From NCBI GenBank assembly GCA_023436525.1, contig JAEZIW010000171.1:1-21086 (forward strand): a DNA stretch of 21,086 bases, given 5' to 3'. Source of the DNA: Bacillota bacterium (GTDB lineage Bacteria; Bacillota; Clostridia; Christensenellales; SZUA-584). The position numbers were made by a program, and so were the translations under genes. Below are positions 14,383-21,086 of the stretch, one piece after another (within the stretch, counting starts at the first letter, position 1; each line of letters opens with the position of its first letter). The notes under the pieces were generated by a model. That model had not been told where the DNA came from, did no database searches, and saw nothing but the letters and a program-made list of their open reading frames with translations.

Positions 14383-14671
14383 CGCTTCGTTGCGGACACG
14401 CAGCAAAGTGACGCAGGAAAAAGAATCGATATGCCCACTAAGTCGTCGTCTCAGTGCTGTTGACGACGATAACCTTTTGGGTGCAGGTTCCGGTGCGGTA
14501 TGACAGAGAACACGATGCTGCATTGCTGCACGTATAAGGAGGCCCGTAAGTTATTTTTTGTTTCATTCACTTGTTTTTTCATTCAAATCCGTTTAGAAAA
14601 TGCCTGTTGAGTTTATTGTTAGACTATATAAAAAAATAATACCATAAAAATCTTGATATTGGGGCGGGAGA
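14383..14671. other. Intergenic leader before the c-di-GMP genes
   Basis: No gene is evident in this stretch. TCGTCGTC (14443-14450) and GACGACGA (14462-14469) form an eight-pair hairpin with an 11-base loop. TTGTTT (14571-14576), 17 bases of spacing and TAGAAA (14594-14599) is a weak candidate promoter for the downstream gene. I looked for the GEMM c-di-GMP riboswitch core here and did not find it. A 36-codon ORF from ATG 14500 lacks a ribosome site and I do not call it. Confidence 0.45.
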
Positions 14672-17119
14672 ATGGACGACCTAAAGGTTCAGACGATCAA
14701 TCGCAAATCGTATAAGCATATAACAACGGTGTTTTTATTCTTGGTTGCCGTTGCGGTAATAGCCTTTGGATTCTATCGCTTTTTTGATTATTATAATGTA
14801 CGAGAAACACTGCTGAAAAACCGTGCGATTGATATTGCGAAAGCCGGCGTGGCTTTTATAACAGCGGATGATATTATAAAAGCCGTTCAAACCGGTGACA
14901 CAACGGACTTAAAAGACAGCCTGATGCGGATGAATGAACAGTGGAACGGAGAGTATAGCGCATATATCTATACGCAAAATGGCGACAGGCTCGCAACGCT
15001 GAGCGGTATCGATACAAAAAGCGAACTGGATTTTACCGATGAGCAGTACTGGCAGCCGATTAAAACCGGAGAGCTATATTTAATGAAACCTTTACCGGAC
15101 AGCGGCGGAACATGGGGCGGTGTTTTGGTTCCTATCAGCAATACCGGCAGCGGGCAGATACACGGTGTGCTGGGTATTCGTTATTTTAAGCCGGGCTGGA
15201 GCGACTTGCTCACATCTAAAGCGTTTGATTCGGGAGCCGTTGTGCTTTTTTCCTTGCTGCTGCTTCTTGTTGTTTATCGGCTGCATCGTAAAAACCGCCA
15301 GATTGCAGGCGTCAGCAATACGCTTAAGCAAAGAGAAGCCGTGTTTAAAAATCTGATCGATTTACTGCCGTTGGGGGTGGCCATCGGACAGTCCGGTGAG
15401 CTTGAGAGCGTCAGAGTTAACAAAAAGTACGGTGATATATTCGGCATCACGCAGGAAAATCTAAAAAAAATGACAATTGACGAGCTGATGAAGAATGATT
15501 TGCTACCGGCAGCCGGTCAGGAAAGCAAACCGGATGCCCCCGGTATCATGGGCAGCATCTCGGTAACCAAACAGATTTCAAAACCGAATGGTCAAACGGC
15601 ATGGGTCAATATGTATACGGTTTCGATGAATCAAGGGAAAAACGTTGAACAAAATCACCTATGCATTATTGATGACGTAACAGAACGCATACTGATGGAG
15701 ACTGCGCTGCGCGAGAGTGAAAGAAGCAAAGGCGTGATACTGGCGCATCTGCCCGGCATGGCCTACAGATGCATGATTGATCGCAAATGGACAATGATGT
15801 TCGTTTCGGAAGGGTGCGAGAATCTGACGGGATATAATCCGCAAAGCCTGCTATATAACAAAGACATAAGCTTCAGCGATTTGATTTTGCCTGAATACCG
15901 TGAAGGGCTATGGCACGAATGGGAACGTGTGCTCGCGCTGAACATACCGTTTCAGGGTGAATACGAGATCGTCACCAAGAACGGTGATCGCAAATGGGTC
16001 ATGGAGATGGGTCAGGGCGTTTATGATCCCGAGGGCAATGTGGTGGCGCTGGAAGGGCTGATTATTGACATGACAGCCAAAAAAATCAGCGAAGCGCAGA
16101 TTAAACATATGAGTGATCACGACTTTCTGACCGGACTGTACAATCGCAAGTATTTTGAAGAAGCAAAAGCTAAAGCCAAGCAAAGCGGCATAGCTGTTTC
16201 CATTATCATGGCGAACATCAACGGCGTCAGGCTGATTAATGATGCTTTTGGGCACGCAGAGGGCGATCGCGTGATTATTGATTCAGCCAGCATTATGAAG
16301 CGCCGGTGCCGTGAAGGCGATATACTGGCGAGAACAGGCGGTGACGAATTCAGCATGCTGCTGCATGATACGGATGCAGCCACCACAAAAGAAATTCTGC
16401 AAAACATCAATAAAGCATGTGAACAGTACAACAACATCAACCCGAACCGCCGGTATGATATCAGCCTAACGCTTGGATGCGGAACGGCCATAATGGGCGA
16501 AAGCGTGGAGAAAGCTTCCAAAGAAGCTGAGGAGAGCATGTATAACAATAAGCTGCTCAACAGGAAAAGCTCCCACAGCACGATTCTTTCTTCAGTGATG
16601 GCGACGATGTTTGAGAGAAGCCAGGAAACGGAAGAACATGCGGAAAGACTGGGACAGTTATCAAAGTCGATCGGCGAAATGCTGGGGCTGCCGCAAAAAA
16701 GTTTGGTAGAGCTTGAATTGTTCTCAATGCTGCATGATATCGGCAAGGTTGGTATTGACGATCGAATTCTCAATAAGCCGGATAAGCTGACCGACGAGGA
16801 ATGGGTTGTGATGAAAAAACATCCGGAGATCGGCTATCGCATCGCGATGTCGTCACCCGAGCTTGAGCCGATTGCTGAATATATTCTTACGCATCACGAG
16901 CGCTGGGACGGCAAGGGGTATCCTCGGGGCTTGAAGGGAGAGGAAATTCCGTTGCTGGCGCGCATTTTGGCTGTGGCCGATGCGTACGACGCGATGACGG
17001 AGGACCGCATCTACAGAAAAGCGCTGTCAAAACAGGCGGCGCTTGAGGAAATTGAAAAGAACGCGGGAACGCAGTTTGACCCGCTTATAGCGAATAAGTT
17101 TGTTGAGAGCATGAAATGA
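14672..17119 (+). CDS. Membrane sensor with PAS-PAS-GGDEF-HD-GYP domains (c-di-GMP signalling)
   Basis: The 815-residue product has two membrane segments (about 18-38 and 187-203) around an extracytoplasmic sensor of about 150 residues. Two cytoplasmic PAS domains (about 222-335 and 350-472), a GGDEF domain (about 480-625) and a C-terminal HD-GYP domain (640-815) follow. HD-GYP domains hydrolyse c-di-GMP; all signature parts are present: H688-D689-x-G-K, HHERWDGKGYP (741-751) and ADAYDAMTEDRIYRKAL. The GGDEF motif itself is intact (556-560), but the earlier metal-binding Asp of the usual D-x-(D/N)-x-F-K block is Asn515 and its Lys is Arg520, so cyclase activity is doubtful. The ribosome site is odd: GGGGCGGGAG ends one base before ATG. 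The next gene has the same output domains and starts 25 bases on, so they are coexpressed. Confidence 0.92.
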   Translation: MDDLKVQTINRKSYKHITTVFLFLVAVAVIAFGFYRFFDYYNVRETLLKNRAIDIAKAGVAFITADDIIKAVQTGDTTDLKDSLMRMNEQWNGEYSAYIYTQNGDRLATLSGIDTKSELDFTDEQYWQPIKTGELYLMKPLPDSGGTWGGVLVPISNTGSGQIHGVLGIRYFKPGWSDLLTSKAFDSGAVVLFSLLLLLVVYRLHRKNRQIAGVSNTLKQREAVFKNLIDLLPLGVAIGQSGELESVRVNKKYGDIFGITQENLKKMTIDELMKNDLLPAAGQESKPDAPGIMGSISVTKQISKPNGQTAWVNMYTVSMNQGKNVEQNHLCIIDDVTERILMETALRESERSKGVILAHLPGMAYRCMIDRKWTMMFVSEGCENLTGYNPQSLLYNKDISFSDLILPEYREGLWHEWERVLALNIPFQGEYEIVTKNGDRKWVMEMGQGVYDPEGNVVALEGLIIDMTAKKISEAQIKHMSDHDFLTGLYNRKYFEEAKAKAKQSGIAVSIIMANINGVRLINDAFGHAEGDRVIIDSASIMKRRCREGDILARTGGDEFSMLLHDTDAATTKEILQNINKACEQYNNINPNRRYDISLTLGCGTAIMGESVEKASKEAEESMYNNKLLNRKSSHSTILSSVMATMFERSQETEEHAERLGQLSKSIGEMLGLPQKSLVELELFSMLHDIGKVGIDDRILNKPDKLTDEEWVVMKKHPEIGYRIAMSSPELEPIAEYILTHHERWDGKGYPRGLKGEEIPLLARILAVADAYDAMTEDRIYRKALSKQAALEEIEKNAGTQFDPLIANKFVESMK

Positions 17120-17144
17120 CACTGCTTACTCTGGGGAGATAATT

Positions 17145-19979
17145 ATGAAAAAGCTTGTGATCTTCATGTTAATTATTGTCATTGTTTTGGCGCTTCCTGT
17201 GAACGCATATGCAGGCTCTGTGGATGAAGATGGTCTGACGGGTCTTTTCAAAGAACATGGCGCGGTTATGCTGTTGGTAGACGAGCAGACCGGCGATATT
17301 CTTTTTGCCAATGAAGCCGCGGCAACTTTTTACGGATACTCAAAACCAGACATTGAAAACATGAACATCAAACAAATCAATACCCTCTCGTCACCGGAGG
17401 CAGAAACGGAGATGCGCGCGACGGCCAAAGAAGAGCGGAACTTTTATGTTATTAAGCATCGCCTGGCAAACGGCGAGATCCGTGATGTTGAGGTGTTCTC
17501 TTATCCGGTGGTCTATAAGGGCAAAACGAGTCTCTTTTTAATTGTTCATGATGTGACAGAAAAGACGCTGCTGGCCCAGCATGAAAAAGACATGTGGACT
17601 GCCATTATTATCATCAGCAGTATTGTCATCATTGTGCTGGTCATGCTGCTGACTGTTTTGACCGCCAGCCATCGCAAGCTTAGGAAAACAAACGCCGAGA
17701 TTGAAAACATCAATGAAATCAGGCGAACGTTTTTTGATGCGGACGATAATATTGTGTATTTGAAAGACGAAAACTTAAAGTATGTTTTTGTAAATAAAGC
17801 ATTTGAGTTATCGTACGGCAAGCAAAGAGATGAAGTGATTGGCATCGATGATTTTGAATTGTCGGACGAAACATTTGCAAAGATGCGCCGACAAACAGAC
17901 AAAGCAGTTGTTGAAAAACATGAACGTATCGTTGATGAAATCATCTGGAAAGGCCGTTTTTATCAAACGGTCAAATTCCCGGTAAAAATGCCGAATGGTG
18001 AATATGGTGTCGGTGCCTATGTCAGAGATATAACGCAGCAGCGTCGACGTGAGATCAGACAGGGAAAAGAGCTTGAGCGCAATAAGATCCTTATAGATAT
18101 CATAAGCAAGAGCTTTTCAAACAGGCAAGAACAGCTCGACTATGTGCTTCAGGAGGCACTGAAGCTTACGGAAAGCAAGATTGGCTACATTTACTTGTAT
18201 GATGAAGCAAGCCGAGAGTTCACTCTGAATTCCTGGTCGAAGGATGTGATGGAAGAGTGCGGCATTGTTGAGAAACAAACAAAATATCAGCTTGAGAATA
18301 CAGGTGTTTGGGGCGAGGTTGTCCGGCAGAGAAAGCCGATCGTTATTAACGACTTCCAAAAGAAAAACGAGCTGAAAAAGGGCTATCCGGCAGGCCATGT
18401 GAGCCTTCATAAGTTTATGTCGATTCCGGTCATCATCGACGAGAAAATTGTGGCGGTTGTCGGGCTTGCAAACAAATCAGGCGATTATGATGACATGGAT
18501 ATCTATGAATTAACGCTGCTGATGAATGGGGCCTGGAACGCGCTGGAGCGCAAATCTGCTCAGGATAAGCTCGTCATGGAACGCAACAAGTATTGGCAGA
18601 CGATTATCTCCATCGGCGACGGCGTGATGGTTGTAGACAGACAGGGCTGTATCGAGATGCTGAATTCGGTGGCACAGGCATTAACGGGCTGGACGCAGGA
18701 AGAGGCCGTTGGCAGAGCCTATCAGGATGTGTTTTTACTGGCTCACGAAAATGAGAACGAAAAGATTGCGGATCCGATACAGACGGTTTTTGAAACAGAC
18801 CTCGTTCATGAAATGGGCAACTATGCAGTGCTGAAATCCAGAGACGGAAAACAATACAATCTTGAAGACAGCGCGGCGCCAATTAAGGATGAGAACGGGT
18901 TAACTGTCGGTGTTGTGCTGGTATTCAGAGACGTCACTTATAAAAAAGAACAGAAAGACAGAATTGAGTATCTCAGCTATCACGATTCGCTGACAGGGCT
19001 GTATAACAGGCGCTTTTTTGAGGAGTCGCTCAGGCGTTTGGATAATGAGAGAAATCTGCCGATATCGATTATAATGGGCGATGTCAATGGCCTTAAGCTG
19101 ACAAACGATATATTCGGGCATGCTTTCGGAGATACGTTGCTGCAAAGGGTTTCCGACGTATTCAAAAATACCTGCCGGTCAGATGATATCATTGCGCGGT
19201 GGGGCGGGGATGAATTTGTCGTGCTTTTGCCGAAAACATCGCAGGAAGAAGCCATAAGTATAACAAACCGAATAAAAGAAGGATTTAGCCAGGTGCGGAT
19301 CAAAGCGATCAAGGGCAGCATTTCGTTGGGGGCTCATACCAAAACGACAGCGCAAGAGGATCTCATGGACACGCTGGATAAGGCCGAAGGCAATATGTAT
19401 ATCAGCAAAACGGTGGACCGGGAGACGGTAAAGGGTGATGCGATTAAAGAGATTATTGCGCAGATCCATAACAACCGCCCGGAGGAAAAAGGGCATGCAG
19501 AGAGAGTCGGCGCTTTGTGCTACAAAATGGGCAAGCTTTTGAAGCTCTCGGAGGCTGATGCGGTTAAATTAAAATTCGGCGGTATGCTGCATGATATCGG
19601 TAAAATATCGCTGCTGCCCGGAACAGAAGGCGCAACAAAAACCGAACTGAACGATAAGAGAGAACATGCAACTCTCGGGTACCGGATATTGTATTCGTTT
19701 GACGATACGATGGACTTGGCAGAGGCTGCGCTTTACCACCATGAACAGTGGGACGGCCTCGGATATCCCAAAGGCCTCAAGGGACAGGAAATACCTTTAA
19801 TCGCGCGGGTGGTTTCCGTGGCCGATAATTACGATAAACTGAGGTATCCGGCTTTCGACGAAGCAAAAACCGTTGAAGAAGCACTGAAGATCATTCAAGA
19901 CAATGCGGGCAAGAAATTTGATTCGCAGTTGGTCGGTCTTTTTGTTAAAATGGTTAAAGCGGACGAAGGCAGCCGATAA
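17145..19979 (+). CDS. Membrane sensor with external PAS, then PAS-GAF-PAS-GGDEF-HD-GYP domains
   Basis: The 944-residue product begins with a signal-peptide-like segment ending AYA (1-23), then a PAS-like domain (about 30-137) that should lie outside the membrane, and a membrane segment (about 151-173). Inside are PAS (about 190-300), GAF (about 325-470), PAS (about 484-600), GGDEF (about 605-755; motif GGDEF 687-691, with metal Asp646 in DVNGLK intact) and HD-GYP (about 765-940). The HD-GYP part keeps H816-D817-x-G-K, H841, HHEQWDGLGYP (865-875) and D894. However, the loop after HDIGK is rewritten (about 831-841 differs from the usual KPGKLT pattern), and the VADxYDAMTxDRxYR motif becomes VADNYDKLRYP. 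Cyclase activity looks likely; phosphodiesterase activity is possible. GGGGAG (17133-17138) precedes ATG by six bases. Confidence 0.92.
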   Translation: MKKLVIFMLIIVIVLALPVNAYAGSVDEDGLTGLFKEHGAVMLLVDEQTGDILFANEAAATFYGYSKPDIENMNIKQINTLSSPEAETEMRATAKEERNFYVIKHRLANGEIRDVEVFSYPVVYKGKTSLFLIVHDVTEKTLLAQHEKDMWTAIIIISSIVIIVLVMLLTVLTASHRKLRKTNAEIENINEIRRTFFDADDNIVYLKDENLKYVFVNKAFELSYGKQRDEVIGIDDFELSDETFAKMRRQTDKAVVEKHERIVDEIIWKGRFYQTVKFPVKMPNGEYGVGAYVRDITQQRRREIRQGKELERNKILIDIISKSFSNRQEQLDYVLQEALKLTESKIGYIYLYDEASREFTLNSWSKDVMEECGIVEKQTKYQLENTGVWGEVVRQRKPIVINDFQKKNELKKGYPAGHVSLHKFMSIPVIIDEKIVAVVGLANKSGDYDDMDIYELTLLMNGAWNALERKSAQDKLVMERNKYWQTIISIGDGVMVVDRQGCIEMLNSVAQALTGWTQEEAVGRAYQDVFLLAHENENEKIADPIQTVFETDLVHEMGNYAVLKSRDGKQYNLEDSAAPIKDENGLTVGVVLVFRDVTYKKEQKDRIEYLSYHDSLTGLYNRRFFEESLRRLDNERNLPISIIMGDVNGLKLTNDIFGHAFGDTLLQRVSDVFKNTCRSDDIIARWGGDEFVVLLPKTSQEEAISITNRIKEGFSQVRIKAIKGSISLGAHTKTTAQEDLMDTLDKAEGNMYISKTVDRETVKGDAIKEIIAQIHNNRPEEKGHAERVGALCYKMGKLLKLSEADAVKLKFGGMLHDIGKISLLPGTEGATKTELNDKREHATLGYRILYSFDDTMDLAEAALYHHEQWDGLGYPKGLKGQEIPLIARVVSVADNYDKLRYPAFDEAKTVEEALKIIQDNAGKKFDSQLVGLFVKMVKADEGSR

Positions 19980-20023
19980 AGACTAAAGACCTTGCGTCAA
20001 TAACTTAATGAGAGGGCAGAAAA

Positions 20024-20707
20024 ATGAAAAGATCAAAAATCAATCAGGCGATAAAGAAACTGGAGCAAATGGCGCAGGCCTGTGGTTTTAAGCTGCCGCC
20101 GTTTTGCAGCTTCACCCAGCAAGATTGGGAAAACAAGGGCGGCGAGTACGATGAGATACGCGATAATAAACTCGGTTGGGATATTACAGATTACGGTATG
20201 GGTCGGTTTGACGAGATGGGTTTCTCTCTCATCACAATCAGAAACGGCAATGTTAAAAGTGATAAATACACCAAACCTTATGCAGAAAAGCTGCTGATGC
20301 TAAGCGAAGGGCAGTACGCCCCGATGCACTTTCATTGGTCAAAGATGGAGGATATTATCAACCGCGGCGGCGGAAATGTGCTGATTCGTGTGTACAATTC
20401 CACACCGGAAGGTGAATTTGACAAGACGGATGTGAAAGTCTGCATGGATGGCCGCGCGTTTTTCGTGCCTGCGGGAGCGCAGGTTAAGCTCACCCCCGGT
20501 GAAAGCATCACCATATACCCTTATCTTTACCATGATTTCAGCGTGGAAGAAGGCACGGGTGATGTGCTGCTCGGTGAGGTATCCATGTGCAACGACGATG
20601 AGAATGATAACCGGTTTTACGAAGAGCTCGGCCGGTTTCCGACTATCGAAGAAGATGAACCGGCTTACCGCCTGCTTTGCGGCGAGTATCCGGAAACGTC
20701 GGGCTGA
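20024..20707 (+). CDS. D-lyxose isomerase (cupin family, YdaE-like)
   Basis: The 227-residue product matches the D-lyxose ketol-isomerase family, which interconverts D-lyxose and D-xylulose using a metal in a cupin barrel; Bacillus YdaE is the known homologue. Key residues are seen in MHFHWSKMEDIINRGGGN (101-118): H102, H104 and E109 as metal ligands, with H170 in YPYLYHDF as the fourth. The tail GEVSMCNDDENDNRF (184-198) is also characteristic. AGAGGG (20011-20016) lies seven bases before ATG. The gene follows the second c-di-GMP protein by 44 bases with no terminator between, so read-through is likely, though a shared function is not evident. It is closed by the terminator at 20733-20761. 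Confidence 0.9.
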   Translation: MKRSKINQAIKKLEQMAQACGFKLPPFCSFTQQDWENKGGEYDEIRDNKLGWDITDYGMGRFDEMGFSLITIRNGNVKSDKYTKPYAEKLLMLSEGQYAPMHFHWSKMEDIINRGGGNVLIRVYNSTPEGEFDKTDVKVCMDGRAFFVPAGAQVKLTPGESITIYPYLYHDFSVEEGTGDVLLGEVSMCNDDENDNRFYEELGRFPTIEEDEPAYRLLCGEYPETSG

Positions 20708-20732
20708 TATGTTTTATAATTGATCGATAAGG

Positions 20733-20761
20733 CAGGGCGATATTGTTCGCCCTGTTTTGTT
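20733..20761 (+). terminator. Intrinsic terminator after the isomerase gene
   Basis: CAGGGCGA (20733-20740) and TCGCCCTG (20747-20754) form a perfect eight-pair, GC-rich stem with a six-base loop, followed by TTTTGTTTTAT. It closes the transcription unit containing the two GGDEF/HD-GYP genes and the isomerase gene. Confidence 0.85.
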
Positions 20762-20874
20762 TTATATGTATTCGCACCGAAGCTGCTCATTAAATCAACA
20801 ACTGTTACAAAAACATCAAAAATTTTAATAACAAAATTATTTGTCGAAAAATATAATAATTTATGATTCCGGTG

Positions 20875-20903
20875 TTGACAAAACAGCTTTGCTTTGATAA
20901 TAT
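20875..20903 (+). promoter_or_regulatory. Strong promoter P1, rRNA-operon type
   Basis: TTGACA (20875-20880), a 17-base spacer and TAATAT (20898-20903) form a near-consensus promoter. The 50 bases before it are almost pure A/T (20816-20866), as expected of an UP element that boosts rRNA promoters. No ORF with a ribosome site follows inside the window. Confidence 0.75.
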
Positions 20904-20989
20904 TCAATACTGTGCTCGCGAAACGGGAGAGCGCAAACGGGAACGAAGAAGCGTATAAAAAACGGCATAAAGTTCCTGAAAAAACGGTG

Positions 20990-21019
20990 TTGACAAACAG
21001 GATAAAAGTTTGTTAATAT
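20990..21019 (+). promoter_or_regulatory. Strong promoter P2, rRNA-operon type
   Basis: TTGACA (20990-20995) and TAATAT (21014-21019) are 18 bases apart (17 if TTAATA is taken). The core CGGTGTTGACAAA is identical to that of P1, 115 bases upstream. Downstream come CAAGTCCGCGATCGAGAGAT and AGAACCTTGAAAA, resembling the leader of Bacillota 16S rRNA operons. I infer that a 16S rRNA gene begins beyond the right edge. Confidence 0.7.
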
Positions 21020-21086
21020 ACAAGTCCGCGATCGAGAGATCACGGGAGCAGAACCTTGAAAAAATAATCAGCACTATCAAATAGTA

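Noticed and set aside
14383..14671. c-di-GMP (GEMM) riboswitch before the GGDEF/HD-GYP operon
   Set aside because: I looked for the CACAGGGCAAACC and GACGCAAAGCC core elements and found neither.
17145..19979. Broken HD-GYP pseudogene
   Set aside because: The frame is continuous, the metal-binding His and Asp residues are kept and the GGDEF domain is intact. The differences look like divergence rather than decay.

Overview
The window looks like chromosomal DNA from a Gram-positive, probably endospore-forming anaerobe of the Bacillota, class Clostridia. The evidence is a cyclic-di-AMP-type riboswitch ahead of a DUF1002 secreted protein, an LCP cell-wall ligase with a proline-rich tail, LL-diaminopimelate aminotransferase (DapL), an EFR1-type flavodoxin-ferredoxin, a signal-less multi-LysM protein of spore-coat style, AGGAGG-type ribosome sites and sigma-A promoters. 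I cannot name the genus. No phage, IS element, CRISPR array or tRNA was seen.

Layout. Positions 1-479 (minus) hold the start of a membrane-anchored protein, probably a beta-propeller, that runs off the left edge. A lipoprotein gene (673-1512) diverges from it. A 341-base gap (1513-1853) carries short inverted-repeat elements. An LCP-family gene (1854-3632, minus) diverges from a riboswitch-controlled DUF1002 gene (4094-4996). These are followed by a 23-codon ORF and a LysM gene. dapL and an EFR1 gene (6039-8141) form an operon that ends at a strong hairpin. Three tightly packed genes follow (8230-10039): an AT-rich unknown, an SseB-like protein with a His/Asp/Cys-rich insert, and a small double-CxxC protein. 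sbcD and sbcC (10207-14306) overlap by 10 bases. A 365-base gap begins with heptanucleotide repeats. Two large sensor proteins with GGDEF plus HD-GYP domains (14672-19979) then form a c-di-GMP signalling pair, followed by a D-lyxose isomerase gene and a clear terminator. The last 330 bases hold two tandem strong promoters of rRNA-operon type, so an rRNA operon probably starts just right of the window.

How the genes fit together. The left half is largely cell envelope: wall-polymer attachment (LCP), a secreted protein under probable c-di-AMP control, LysM peptidoglycan binding, and DapL, which makes the meso-diaminopimelate precursor of wall and lysine. The right half is DNA repair (SbcCD) and c-di-GMP turnover. 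No single clearly new system stands out. The most unusual items are the metal-binding-looking SseB cassette, the paired GGDEF/HD-GYP proteins with complementary departures from consensus, and the riboswitch-DUF1002 unit with its GDFF tail.
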